NCBI GenBank assembly: GCA_964619065.1
Contig: CAZUCC010000015.1
Coordinates: 1-64,000 of the forward strand
DNA: 64,000 nt
Direction: 5' to 3'
Source: JANXUC01 sp964619065
GTDB taxonomy: Bacteria > Acidobacteriota > Terriglobia > Terriglobales > Acidobacteriaceae
The notes beneath the pieces are model-generated. The model had not been told where the DNA came from. It worked only from the letters and a program-made list of their open reading frames with translations, and made no database searches. The translations under genes were made by a program, and so were the position numbers. Below, piece by piece: positions 35,619 through 45,009 of this stretch. Position 1 is the stretch's first letter. Each line of letters opens with the position of its first letter.

Positions 35619-38558
35619 TTATTTTGGTTCATTCGACAAGTTGAAGCGCAGACCAAAAGAATAGCTTGGTTTGTAGTACTCGCGCTGAATCGGGAATTGC
35701 GGGCTGCCCTGATAAAAGCCGAACACTTCATTGGTCAGGTTCAGACCAGAGACGATGAGTTCCAGCCCACGATACATACGGAAACTCCCCTGAGCATCGA
35801 CCTGTGTGTGAGCGTACAAGTAGATGTCGCCGAGCGGTCCTTTCGTGCCAAGTGGAACTGGATGCGGCGTGCCATCCGCGTTCAAGTCGAAATAATTGTA
35901 TTGGAAAATATTTGCGTCGTTGTGGGAGACACCAACGCGCATCGACAGCCGTCCGCGATCATACGTTGGACTAATGTTCCAGGTGTTCGGAGCTTGGCGT
36001 TGCAACGCCGGCGTATCGGAGCGGTTCGGGATGTGGCCTCCGTAGGAGTTCGTGTAGCTGTAGTTGGCTGAAATGCCCAGACCACTCGCGGGCCCGGGAA
36101 GAAAGGTCAGGTGCTGCTGGTAGGCGATTTCGAATCCGAACAAGTGCGCGCTCGAGCCGTTGATAGGACGACTAAGTTCGAAGCCGACGTAATTTGCGCC
36201 AAACTGCGCAGGATCCGTTACGACCTGACGGATCTGATAGATAGGATCGGAAAGTTGTTTATAAAAGAAACCGGCCTGAATTAGCCCCAGCGGACGCAGA
36301 GTCTGCTCATACAGCAAATCGTAATTGTTTGCATGCGTGGCTTTGAGGCTCGGATTACCAGTGCTAACTCCCGGGGGGATCGCGCTGGCATCAGCGTTGA
36401 AAAACGGCGGGAGGTCGCCGAAATTCGGGCGGGCTATACCGCGACCATAGACGGCTCGGATTGCGGCATCGTGCCCGAGAGCATAGCGAAACTGGACGCT
36501 CGGGAGCGGATCGAGATACGACGAGGTCTTGTTGATTGGGGTGAAGGACCCGGTGGCTCCGGCGCAAATCGGATCAGGATCGGTTGGCCCGCAAAGATCG
36601 CCGTTGGAATCGAGGAGAACCTGATTCCCCCGAACCCGCTCGTTGGTGGCCTCTAGACGGAGTCCAGTCTGCAAGCGCACGCGGCCGAATTCCAGCGTGT
36701 TCATCAGGTACCCAGCGGTGATGCGCTCGATTAAATCGTAATTGTTGCTAATCGTATTGAGCAGCGTGCCTGGCTGGTCGAGTTGAAAAAAGCTTGTGTT
36801 ATTGCTGTTAGCATTGAAGAACGACCGAATTTTGCCATAGTCAGCAGTCGGACCGAAGGAGTAAATCTTGTCGTAGTAATCGGGATCTCGGAAACTACCC
36901 TGAAAACCCGATAGTTGGAAGGCTGGATCTGGATTCGAACTGGCCGAGTCGAACGTCGTGTTGTAATCGTCCTCCGCAGCGTCCTGGAACTTGTGGGCAT
37001 TGCGAATCTTGAAGCCCAATTCAAAGATGCCGAAATGCCCACCCAAGCTGTAGGTATGAGCCGCGGCGATGGCTCCCTGAAGGTTAAGCTGCGCCGCAAA
37101 GTTATGGCTCACGTTGATGTCGGCCATGTAATACTGCGTCGTATCGAATATATTGAAGCCGGCTTGCGGGACCAGTTTCGGCGTGTGCGGATTGGTCCAG
37201 TCCAAAGTAAAAGGAATTGCGGCCAGTTGACTGTCGTCGGTAGGAGTGAAGTCCGCTGTGGAATACCCTTTGTCGCCTTCGGTGGAGCGGGAGATCGAGA
37301 TATCGTAAGAAAGCCAGGACTTGGAGAAAACATGTTTACCACCTGCCGCCAAGCTTCCAATTACTTCGACGGGTCGGCGGATCTGGGCGTTGTAGCTGAT
37401 CGAGCCAGTGCCGGCATCTGTGGCCGACTGGTAGTCGCCGGCTGCCGGGCCGTACACCCAGCGGTCGCCGAAGTTCTTGAAGTGGGAGTAGAGGCCACGA
37501 ACATAGAGGCCGCCGCCATCCGCCAATTTGTAGTCGGCACTGCCCGCGAAACCTAGCCGCTCGCGGTAGTAGCGGTATTCGCGGAGATCTATTCCGGTGA
37601 TGATGGGCGTGACGGTTCCATTGAACGTTCCTGTGTCAAGTCCGTTCTCGATGTCGTTGATGCCGCGTCCGTTCCAGTCATAGCTCGCGCCGAAGAGAAT
37701 TCCGAACTTCTTCTGGACGCCAAAACGCTGACCAATCGTGCTGTCCATTTCTGTAAGAGTGCGGCCGCCTTCAATGGGCGTATAACCGCCGATGCCGTTA
37801 ATGTAGAGGGTGGGCCTCTCGCCTGCGGTCTTGGTGACCAGATTGACCGAACCACCGATGGCATCACCATCCTGGTTGGCGGAGAGAGTCTTGTTGATCT
37901 CCACCGATTCCACGAGGTTAGCGGGAATGGAGTCAAGCTTGATCTGACGCACCCCAGCCTCTGACGACGGAACGTTGACGCCGTTCACAGTCACGTTGCT
38001 GAGCCGCGGCTCCAGTCCGCGAATCTGCACATATTTGCCTTCACCCTCATCGCGCTCGAGCGTGACGCTAGGGAGACGGCCCAGCGCGTCGGCAATGTTC
38101 GTGTTGGGCAAGCTGGTGATCACCTCGACCGGTAACACCTGCAGGATATTCGGGGAGGTGAACTGACGATTGATGGCTTCGGCCTCGCCGTGTCCGCGCT
38201 CAGCATAAACTACGACTTCTTCAGTTTTGGACGCTGCCCCGAGAAGTACCTCGACACCGGTCGCTTGCCCGGCAGAGACTGTGACATCTTTTGTAAATGT
38301 GGCGAAACCTACGTAGGTGACGGTCACCGTATAGTTGCCGGGAGCGAGGTTCAGAATTGTGAACTCGCCCCGCTGGTTCGTCACGGCGGGCGCAGCCTTC
38401 GGTTGTAGTTCTACCCGCGCGCCCTGGAGCACGGCGCCCGACGAATCGGTGACACGGCCGCTGATGGATCCGGAGCTGCCTTGCGCCGAAACAGGTATCG
38501 GCGAAACAAAGCTTGTCATCACTGCAAATAGGACTGCCGTGAGTAAAGAGTTCCTCAT
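35619..38558 (-). CDS. large TonB-dependent receptor (carboxypeptidase-regulatory domain, TonB-Xanth-Caul style)
   Basis: 979 residues. The ATG at 38558 is preceded by GGAGG seven bases away and starts the signal peptide. A CarboxypepD_reg domain (SISGRVTDSSGAVLQGARV, NYTVTVTYVGFATF) is followed by a plug (NIADALGRLPSVTLERDEGE, VQIRGLEPRLSNVTVNGVNV, DGDAIGGSVNLVT) and a large barrel. Outer-membrane importer; neighbouring phosphatase suggests phosphorylated or phosphate-yielding substrates. Confidence 0.9.
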   Translation of the reverse strand: MRNSLLTAVLFAVMTSFVSPIPVSAQGSSGSISGRVTDSSGAVLQGARVELQPKAAPAVTNQRGEFTILNLAPGNYTVTVTYVGFATFTKDVTVSAGQATGVEVLLGAASKTEEVVVYAERGHGEAEAINRQFTSPNILQVLPVEVITSLPNTNIADALGRLPSVTLERDEGEGKYVQIRGLEPRLSNVTVNGVNVPSSEAGVRQIKLDSIPANLVESVEINKTLSANQDGDAIGGSVNLVTKTAGERPTLYINGIGGYTPIEGGRTLTEMDSTIGQRFGVQKKFGILFGASYDWNGRGINDIENGLDTGTFNGTVTPIITGIDLREYRYYRERLGFAGSADYKLADGGGLYVRGLYSHFKNFGDRWVYGPAAGDYQSATDAGTGSISYNAQIRRPVEVIGSLAAGGKHVFSKSWLSYDISISRSTEGDKGYSTADFTPTDDSQLAAIPFTLDWTNPHTPKLVPQAGFNIFDTTQYYMADINVSHNFAAQLNLQGAIAAAHTYSLGGHFGIFELGFKIRNAHKFQDAAEDDYNTTFDSASSNPDPAFQLSGFQGSFRDPDYYDKIYSFGPTADYGKIRSFFNANSNNTSFFQLDQPGTLLNTISNNYDLIERITAGYLMNTLEFGRVRLQTGLRLEATNERVRGNQVLLDSNGDLCGPTDPDPICAGATGSFTPINKTSSYLDPLPSVQFRYALGHDAAIRAVYGRGIARPNFGDLPPFFNADASAIPPGVSTGNPSLKATHANNYDLLYEQTLRPLGLIQAGFFYKQLSDPIYQIRQVVTDPAQFGANYVGFELSRPINGSSAHLFGFEIAYQQHLTFLPGPASGLGISANYSYTNSYGGHIPNRSDTPALQRQAPNTWNISPTYDRGRLSMRVGVSHNDANIFQYNYFDLNADGTPHPVPLGTKGPLGDIYLYAHTQVDAQGSFRMYRGLELIVSGLNLTNEVFGFYQGSPQFPIQREYYKPSYSFGLRFNLSNEPK

Positions 38559-38749
38559 AATGCATCCTCCGCTTTCGAATTCGTCCCTTAGCGCGACACA
38601 ACGGCGTGACACACTAAGCCCTCAGCGCTATTGTTCGGAAACCCGATCTTATGAAGAGAATGTGAATCTTGGGTTACGGGTGGGTGAAAATTTCTTCAGT
38701 TTCGCCGACTGGGTTTGGTGATAAACCCCTTGTTTTCCACAAAGCTTGC

Positions 38750-38783
38750 TTTTCAGTGAATTTTCAGCCTTGTCGATTAAAAT
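38750..38783 (+). promoter_or_regulatory. direct repeat and -10 box, possible OmpR-type regulator site
   Basis: TTTTCAG at 38750-38756 and 38761-38767 form a direct repeat with an 11-bp period, the spacing used by OmpR/PhoB dimers. TAAAAT (38778-38783) is a plausible -10 for the regulator gene at 38802, with the repeat over the -35 position. This fits autoregulation. Confidence 0.4.
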
Positions 38784-38801
38784 AACTTCGGGCGGGCTGC
38801 C

Positions 38802-39482
38802 GTGAATTTGCTGGTTGTCGAAGACGAACACCGTATGGCCGAACTTCTTCGAAAAGGACTCAGCGAAGAAGGCCACACCGTTGTGTGCGCGTTGGACAGC
38901 ACGGAAGGTCTGGAGCTGGCGCGTTCCTCTGAATTTGATGCCATCGTGCTCGATGTCATGATGCCGAAGCTGAGTGGCTACGATGTGGCCCGACGCCTGC
39001 GTGCCGACAAAATCGCCACTCCCATCCTGATGCTGACGGCCAAGGATGCGGTGCCCGATATCGTCCATGGGCTTGATCTCGGCTGCGATGACTACATGAC
39101 GAAGCCGTTCTCCTTTCGGGAGCTCGTAGCTCGCCTTCGTGCCATCAAGCGGCGTGAGTCGGTCAGTCGCGAGCCGCTCCTGCAGGTTGGCGATCTGGTG
39201 TTGGACCCCGCCACGCGCGAGGTCACCCGCGGCAGGCAACGAATCGCTCTCACCCGAACCGAATACAACTTGCTGGAAAGGCTCATGCACCGCGCGGGAA
39301 GAGTCGTGTCCCGACAGTTCCTGATCGAATCGGTCTGGGGCTTTGACCGGGAGATTGAAACCAACACGCTGGATGCTTTTCTGCATCTTCTGCGGGAAAA
39401 AATTGACGGTCCCGGCATGCCGAAGCTCATTCATACGGTTCGCGGCGTTGGGTACGCTGTGCGTGCGGACGGCGGGTCATGA
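38802..39482 (+). CDS. OmpR-family response regulator
   Basis: 226 residues from a GTG. Receiver domain: LLVVEDEHRMAELL, phospho-acceptor Asp in AIVLDVMMPKLSGYD, Thr in LMLTAKDAV, Lys in YMTKPFSFREL. DNA-binding domain of the winged type (IALTRTEYNLLERLMHRAGR, TNTLDAFLHLLREKI). The kinase follows with a four-base ATGA overlap. Divergent from the TonB receptor; control of that receptor and phosphatase is likely. Confidence 0.92.
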   Translation: MNLLVVEDEHRMAELLRKGLSEEGHTVVCALDSTEGLELARSSEFDAIVLDVMMPKLSGYDVARRLRADKIATPILMLTAKDAVPDIVHGLDLGCDDYMTKPFSFRELVARLRAIKRRESVSREPLLQVGDLVLDPATREVTRGRQRIALTRTEYNLLERLMHRAGRVVSRQFLIESVWGFDREIETNTLDAFLHLLREKIDGPGMPKLIHTVRGVGYAVRADGGS

Positions 39483-40927
39483 AGAAGTTGTCGCTCAACA
39501 GGTTGTCGATTGGTCTACGGTTGGCGCTTTGGTACCTGCTGATTTTTGCCCTCGCCCAGTTCGTCTTCGGGGCGGGAATGTATGTCGTCCTAAGTCATCA
39601 CCTGTACAAAATCGTCAATATTAGCTTGCGTGATGAAATGGGAGACCTCCGCAATTTTCTGCAAGAGCAACGCCAGGATGCGGATGTCGCTAAGTTTCGT
39701 GAGGAGGTAGCGGAATCCTACTCAAAAGACCATGCCGGAGAATATCTCCAAATTTTTACCGCGAACGGCGAACCTGTCTATTTATCCAGGTTTCTTGCGA
39801 GGCATCCCTTGCCCCGTGTCTCTGTGAATGAGGTGCCTAGGGCTGTCTATCAGGATAGGATTATGGACGGCAGGCCCTTCCGGTTTGTAGCCGCTGCCAT
39901 TGACACTCATGGGCAGATCTTTCTGGTCCAGCTGGGCGCCCCTACACACGAGATTCACGAAACTCTGCAGGCATTCCTGCATTACCTGCTTTTGCTGGCG
40001 CCTCTGGTTTTGTTAATCGCAGCAGTGGGTGGCAACTGGCTCAGCCATCGCGCACTCGCACCTGTCGATGCGCTGACGCGCACCGCCAGGACCATCAATG
40101 CGACAAACTTGAGCAGCCGCCTGGAGAAACTTCATACCGGGGATGAGCTGCAGCGCCTCTCTGATACTCTCAATGAGATGCTGATGCGGATCGAATCGGC
40201 TTTCCTCCGCATGAGCGAGTTTACTGCCGACGCATCCCACGAGTTGCGCACTCCCGTCGCCCTGATTCGTACCGAAGCCGAGGTTGCCCTGCGCCGCCCA
40301 CGCTCGGAGCAGGAATACCGCTCCGCTTTGCAACATGTGCTGGCCGAATCGGAGCGCACCACGCAATTGCTCGAAAAACTTCTCTCCCTGGTGCGGGCCG
40401 ATTCCGGACGTGAATCGCTGCACATGGTCGAATTCGATCTCGGGGTTCTTGCCCGGGAGGCCGTGGATAGCTGGCAGAAAGTTGTCGCCTCTCAGGGCTT
40501 GCGGCTGACCGGGATTATTCCAGCGCAGCCAATCATGGTAACTGGGGATAGCCTCGCAATTCGTCGCGTGTTCGACGTTCTTCTGGATAACGCGGTGAAG
40601 TATACCCCGTCGCCCGGCGACGTCATTCTTTCTGTGGAACAAGATCCTGGATGCGCAGTTTTGAAAATCCGCGATACTGGTGTCGGTATTTCCAGTGAAG
40701 AACATCGAAAAATCTTTGAGCGTTTCTACCGCGTCGACAAAGCTCGCAGTCGTCAAATGGGCGGAGCCGGGCTCGGGCTCGCAATTGCCCAATGGATTGT
40801 TCGACAGCACAACGGAACGATTAGCGTAAATAGCTCACCTGGGCAGGGGGCGGAGTTCGTGGTGGAACTACCAGCCGGGGCAGGACAGAGTTCCACTCAA
40901 ATTCTTGCGCAGACAACTGCCCATTGA
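39479..40927 (+). CDS. sensor histidine kinase (HAMP-HisKA-HATPase)
   Basis: 482 residues. Two membrane helices (about residues 16-40 and 160-182) enclose a ~120-residue periplasmic sensor. HAMP (APVDALTRTARTINAT), HisKA (FTADASHELRTPVALIRTEA) and HATPase_c (LLDNAVKYTPSPGDVIL, RDTGVGIS, GGAGLGLAIAQWIV) follow. The arrangement resembles CusS/heavy-metal sensor kinases but the signal cannot be told. Partner of the regulator at 38802. Confidence 0.92.
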   Translation: MKKLSLNRLSIGLRLALWYLLIFALAQFVFGAGMYVVLSHHLYKIVNISLRDEMGDLRNFLQEQRQDADVAKFREEVAESYSKDHAGEYLQIFTANGEPVYLSRFLARHPLPRVSVNEVPRAVYQDRIMDGRPFRFVAAAIDTHGQIFLVQLGAPTHEIHETLQAFLHYLLLLAPLVLLIAAVGGNWLSHRALAPVDALTRTARTINATNLSSRLEKLHTGDELQRLSDTLNEMLMRIESAFLRMSEFTADASHELRTPVALIRTEAEVALRRPRSEQEYRSALQHVLAESERTTQLLEKLLSLVRADSGRESLHMVEFDLGVLAREAVDSWQKVVASQGLRLTGIIPAQPIMVTGDSLAIRRVFDVLLDNAVKYTPSPGDVILSVEQDPGCAVLKIRDTGVGISSEEHRKIFERFYRVDKARSRQMGGAGLGLAIAQWIVRQHNGTISVNSSPGQGAEFVVELPAGAGQSSTQILAQTTAH

Positions 40928-40971
40928 ACAAATAGTCGCTGCCCGTGGTTCCTGGTTACTCCGAGTCAGGT

Positions 40972-41202
40972 CTAATTCTTTTTCGCTTCCGCTACTGCGT
41001 CCTTGTGGAGACGCATCCCGCGCAGGCCGAGCAACAGCATGCAGCCGCCGAATACTAACAGCGCAAGCCCCCAAGATAAGTTGATGTTCACTCCAAGGGA
41101 CCGGGCATAGATTGCCGGGTCACTCAGAAAACCATACGCAGTCAAAATGACGCCAAAAAGAGAGAACATCAATCCAATCGGCATCCGAATATCCAAACCC
41201 AT
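40972..41202 (-). CDS. small two-helix membrane protein
   Basis: 76 residues with two hydrophobic helices (MPIGLMFSLFGVILTAYGFL and WGLALLVFGGCMLLLGL) and a lysine-rich end. It starts 16 bases after the symporter stop on the same strand, so it is probably translated from the symporter mRNA. Small partner-like proteins next to sodium symporters are common; no function is known for this one. Confidence 0.7.
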   Translation of the reverse strand: MGLDIRMPIGLMFSLFGVILTAYGFLSDPAIYARSLGVNINLSWGLALLVFGGCMLLLGLRGMRLHKDAVAEAKKN

Positions 41203-41218
41203 AGGCTAGCTCCGTTTT

Positions 41219-43015
41219 TTACAAAAAGATCAGATTCAACACGACAACCAGCCCGATGACGATGGCCCCCAGCACGGCGGGACGCATGTACCAGGGCACA
41301 TGCTCTTCACTCGGCCTTTCGGTGAGTGAATACACCAGCCCAACCAGATCTTTTTCCTCGCGCTTACGAGTGCACAAGCTGACAAGAATTGTGACGACGA
41401 AACATGCGGACCAAGCCCAAATTGCTGTCCAGAAGTTCTGCGCCATCTCGCTGGGGTAGGTGTGGATTGTTCCCAACCAACCTCCCTTAATGCCGATAAC
41501 GGCGCCTGCTGGGAGCGTGAGCCCGTTGTGAATCGCGGCGGCGAGAGTGCCTGAAAGCAGCCCGAAGAATGCCCCGTGTCCAGTGGCGCGTTTCCAAAAC
41601 ATGCCGAGCAAAAAAGTAGCGAAGAGTGGCGCGTTGACAAATGCAAACACCAGTTGGAGAAAATCCATGATGTTGTTAAAGCGTGTAGCCGCGTAGGCTG
41701 CGGATACCGACAGCGCGATGCCAAACACAGTAGCAAGCCGCCCCATCCAGAGATAATGCGCGTCGGTCGCGCCCTTGTTGATATAAGACTGGTAAATATC
41801 GTAGGTCCATACGGTATTGAATGCGGTCACGTTGCCAGCCATTCCGGACATGAAACTTGCCAGAAGGGCCGTCAGCCCCAGACCAAGGATTCCCGTCGGA
41901 AAATAATGCAGGAGCATGTTCGGGATCGCCAAATCGTAGTCCAGGATGGGCTTGCCGTTCGCATCTACTTTGGGAATGCCCGTGATTTCATCCACCTTCG
42001 CGGGGATCAATCCCTTGCCTGCCTGGTTCAGGGCCTGCACTTGGCCAGTACTGGCGTTCACACTTGTAGCGGGCAGATTCGGCAACGCAATCGCAATCAT
42101 GCCGGGGAGAATCACAAGCGCTGGAAACAGCATTTTGGGGATCGCGGCGATGAGCGGCGTACGGCGGGCGGCGCTCATCGACTCCGCAGCCATCGCTCGT
42201 TGGACGACGAGAAAGTCCGTACACCAATAGCCAAACGACAACACAAAACCGAGTCCCATGACCAAGCCAAACGTGTCTACCCCGAATGGATTGGTTTGCG
42301 CGCTGGACATGCCCTGCCAAGAGTGCGTGAACGCTGAAGGCAGCTGTTGTTTCAGACCGGTCCAGCCGCCTACATTTCTCAGTCCGAGAAAGACCAAGGG
42401 AAGAAAACCCGCAACAATAAGAAAGAACTGTAGGACTTCGTTGTAAATTGCGCTGGTAAGTCCACCGAGAAAAATATATCCCAGCACGATAACCGCTGAA
42501 AGAACAATGCTCACATCGAAGGTCCACGCCGTCGAAACTCCCAACGCGGCGAACGGCCCATCAAGAATGCGCATTGTCTGAATGAGTTTAGCCATGGCGT
42601 ACATGGAGATCCCCGACGAGAACACCGTCATTACGGCAAAAGAGATGGCATTCACGGCACGGGTCTTCTCATCGAAACGCAGCCGCAGATACTCCGGCAC
42701 AGAACGCGCGCGGGAACCGTAGTAGAACGGCATCATGAACACGCCCACAAACACCATGGCGGGGATGGCGCCAACCCAATAGAAGTGGCTGGTTGCAATT
42801 CCGTACTTCGCTCCGGAAGCAGCCATGCCAATCACTTCCTGCGCCCCAAGGTTCGCGGATAGGAAAGCGAGACCGCAAATCCACGCCGGAAGTGAACGCC
42901 CTGCAAGGAAGAAGTCCGAACTGGTTTTAACGTAGCGCTTCAAAGCGACGCCAATCCCCAACACAAAGACGAAGTACAGCACCATGATGAGCCAGTCGAT
43001 GGCCGTTAGGTTCAC
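41219..43015 (-). CDS. sodium:solute symporter (SSS family, SGLT-like)
   Basis: 598 residues from a GTG with AGGA seven bases upstream; about fourteen membrane helices. SSS signatures include FFLAGRSLPAWICGLAFLSA, the LGAQEVIGMAASGAKYG stretch of sugar symporters, and the MSGMAGNVTAFNTVWTYDIY region. The SGLT/galactose style, together with the isomerase-like and esterase genes on the other side, suggests uptake of a sugar or sugar acid. Divergent from the gene at 43131. Confidence 0.88.
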   Translation of the reverse strand: MNLTAIDWLIMVLYFVFVLGIGVALKRYVKTSSDFFLAGRSLPAWICGLAFLSANLGAQEVIGMAASGAKYGIATSHFYWVGAIPAMVFVGVFMMPFYYGSRARSVPEYLRLRFDEKTRAVNAISFAVMTVFSSGISMYAMAKLIQTMRILDGPFAALGVSTAWTFDVSIVLSAVIVLGYIFLGGLTSAIYNEVLQFFLIVAGFLPLVFLGLRNVGGWTGLKQQLPSAFTHSWQGMSSAQTNPFGVDTFGLVMGLGFVLSFGYWCTDFLVVQRAMAAESMSAARRTPLIAAIPKMLFPALVILPGMIAIALPNLPATSVNASTGQVQALNQAGKGLIPAKVDEITGIPKVDANGKPILDYDLAIPNMLLHYFPTGILGLGLTALLASFMSGMAGNVTAFNTVWTYDIYQSYINKGATDAHYLWMGRLATVFGIALSVSAAYAATRFNNIMDFLQLVFAFVNAPLFATFLLGMFWKRATGHGAFFGLLSGTLAAAIHNGLTLPAGAVIGIKGGWLGTIHTYPSEMAQNFWTAIWAWSACFVVTILVSLCTRKREEKDLVGLVYSLTERPSEEHVPWYMRPAVLGAIVIGLVVVLNLIFL

Positions 43016-43093
43016 GTGGATATCCTGTTCAAAAGATTTCCGGCAGAGCGATCAGTTCGAGCAGAGTGGCACAAATCAAGACGGGCTGAATTC

Positions 43094-43103
43094 TAATCGA
43101 TTA
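43094..43103 (+). promoter_or_regulatory. CG-centred palindrome between divergent sugar genes
   Basis: TAATCGATTA is a perfect 10-bp palindrome with a central CG, in the 115-bp divergent region between the symporter and the isomerase-like gene. LacI-family operators have this symmetry. Short enough that chance is possible. Confidence 0.3.
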
Positions 43104-43130
43104 CAATCGGGCCGTAAAGCTTCTTCCAAT

Positions 43131-44075
43131 ATGAATCGACGTACATTCACCTGGAATGTTGCGGCTGCTGCGCTGGGCATGACTGCTCGGAGCCACAAAT
43201 TCTTAATGAACTCAGGGGGAGACCGAATGGCTCGCGAGACGGCAACACAGGATGTACCTTTCAAACTTTCCGTGATGCTTTGGACGGTGTTTCCAAATCT
43301 ACCGTTTGAGCAGCGCCTGAAGAAAGTGGCGGAAGCTGGCTACACGTACGTGGAGCTCGTCGGCGAATACGAGAAGTGGTCCGAGGAGGACTACATTCGG
43401 GCGAATGCGAAACGTAGAGAGCTGGGCATCCGCTTCGATGCCACAGCCGGATTGAAGCACGGCCTCTGTAACCCGCACGACCGGGACGCGTTGCTGGCGG
43501 ATCTTCGCGAAGCACTGATTTCGATGGAGAAGCTGGACTGCCCCAGCATTATTCTCTTGTCGGGCGATATTGTTCCGGGGATGCCCCGCGAAGCCCAGCA
43601 CCAGAGTTGTATCGACGGCCTAAAAGCGGCGGTCGGGCTGATCGAAGGAAAGAAGATTGCGGGAGAACCGATACGGCTGCTCCTGGAAACAATTGATCCC
43701 GAGGAGAATCCAAAGTACTACCTGACTTCTGCGGCCGAGGCCTTCGATATCGTCAAAGCAGTAAACCATCCTCAGGTCCAGTTTCTTTACGATTTCTTTC
43801 ACGAGCAGATTGCGGAAGGCAACTTGATTGAGAAGCTGGAAAAGAACATCCGGCACGTGGGCGTGGTCCACATTGCGGATGTTCCTGGCCGTCACGAGCC
43901 TGGGACGGGCGAGATCAACTACCAGAGCATATTTCGCAAGTTGACCGAGCTGAAATATGACGGCGTGGTTGCCATGGAATTCCTCCCCACCGGCGACCCC
44001 GTCGTGCAACTACGTGCCGCCCGTGAGATGGCCTTGCAGTCGAGCCACTCCAGCGCAATGCAGGAAGTGAGGTAG
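43131..44075 (+). CDS. hydroxypyruvate isomerase-like TIM-barrel protein (xylose isomerase-like fold), exported
   Basis: 314 residues. MNRRTFTWNVAAAALGMTA resembles a twin-arginine signal, so the enzyme may act outside the cytoplasm. The AP-endonuclease-2/xylose-isomerase-like barrel has Glu metal ligands in YVELVGEYEKW, LLLETIDPEENPKYYL and VAMEFLPTGDP, plus FLYDFFHEQIAEGN and VHIADVPGRHEPGTGEI typical of Hyi. The true substrate is uncertain. The ATG at 43131 is chosen as the start of the signal. Confidence 0.8.
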   Translation: MNRRTFTWNVAAAALGMTARSHKFLMNSGGDRMARETATQDVPFKLSVMLWTVFPNLPFEQRLKKVAEAGYTYVELVGEYEKWSEEDYIRANAKRRELGIRFDATAGLKHGLCNPHDRDALLADLREALISMEKLDCPSIILLSGDIVPGMPREAQHQSCIDGLKAAVGLIEGKKIAGEPIRLLLETIDPEENPKYYLTSAAEAFDIVKAVNHPQVQFLYDFFHEQIAEGNLIEKLEKNIRHVGVVHIADVPGRHEPGTGEINYQSIFRKLTELKYDGVVAMEFLPTGDPVVQLRAAREMALQSSHSSAMQEVR

Positions 44076-44081
44076 CTGAAA

Positions 44082-44996
44082 TTGCATACTGCAAACCTTG
44101 TTTGGTCTAGGTTCTGTCTTGCGCTACTTTTATTGGCGTTTCTAACCGGCTCTGCCGCCGCCGAACAGCACGCCATTCTCCTCTGGCCGAACGGTGCACC
44201 CGGCTCCGAAGGTAAGCACGCGGAAGAAGCCGTGCGGCTGACGGAGGACGGCGAGCATGTTATTTCGAGTATTCACCATCCTTCGGTTACTCCGTATCTT
44301 CCTGCGAAGGACAAAGCCACTGGAACTGCGGTCATCGTCGTGCCGGGCGGAGGGCATCGCGAGCTGTGGATGGATCACGAAGGCTACAATGTCGCTCAAT
44401 GGCTTAACGATCATGGTGTAGCAGCCTTCATAGTGAAGTACCGGCTGGCCCGCGAAAAAGACTCGACCTACACGATCGAAGGTCATGAATTGCCAGATAT
44501 CCAGCGGGCGATCCGCCTGGTGCGAAGCCGCGCCACAGAATGGGGGCTTAACCCGGAGAGCATCGGCGTGATGGGCTTTTCCGCCGGTGGAGAACTCGCC
44601 GCGCTCGCTGCAACGCGATACGACCTCGGCAACGCTGGCGCGATTGATCCCATCGAGCGTATGAGTTCGAAGCCTGCGTTTCAGGCGCTCCTCTATCCGG
44701 GCATCCCGCACGACATGGCTCTCTCAAAACAAACGCCTCCCGCCTTTCTTGTCTGTGGTGAAGAGGATCGGCCAGATATTGCCCAAGGTGTTCCAGAGCT
44801 TTATCTCGCTCTAAAACGGGCAGGCGTGTCCGCGGAACTTCACGTTTACGCCGGGGTGGGACACGGTTTTGGCGTGAGGGCGGGCAATCGGCCTCCTGTG
44901 TCCGACTGGATGCAGCTCTTTCTTGAATGGCTCGGCGGCCGAGAGTTGCAAACGAAGGCAGCTACAAATGGACAAAACCACGCCGCAAAGCCATGA
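44082..44996 (+). CDS. secreted alpha/beta-hydrolase, acetylesterase-like
   Basis: 304 residues from a TTG six bases after the isomerase stop. Signal peptide about residues 1-26. The serine nucleophile is in GVMGFSAGGELAALAA, the oxyanion segment is VVPGGGHRELWMDHEGYN, and a C-terminal His is in GVGHGFGVRAG with Asp nearby in CGEEDRPDI. This pattern matches xylan or cephalosporin-type acetylesterases attacking plant polysaccharide esters. Same operon as the isomerase-like gene. Confidence 0.82.
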   Translation: MHTANLVWSRFCLALLLLAFLTGSAAAEQHAILLWPNGAPGSEGKHAEEAVRLTEDGEHVISSIHHPSVTPYLPAKDKATGTAVIVVPGGGHRELWMDHEGYNVAQWLNDHGVAAFIVKYRLAREKDSTYTIEGHELPDIQRAIRLVRSRATEWGLNPESIGVMGFSAGGELAALAATRYDLGNAGAIDPIERMSSKPAFQALLYPGIPHDMALSKQTPPAFLVCGEEDRPDIAQGVPELYLALKRAGVSAELHVYAGVGHGFGVRAGNRPPVSDWMQLFLEWLGGRELQTKAATNGQNHAAKP

Positions 44997-45009
44997 TGAC
45001 CGCCGAGAA

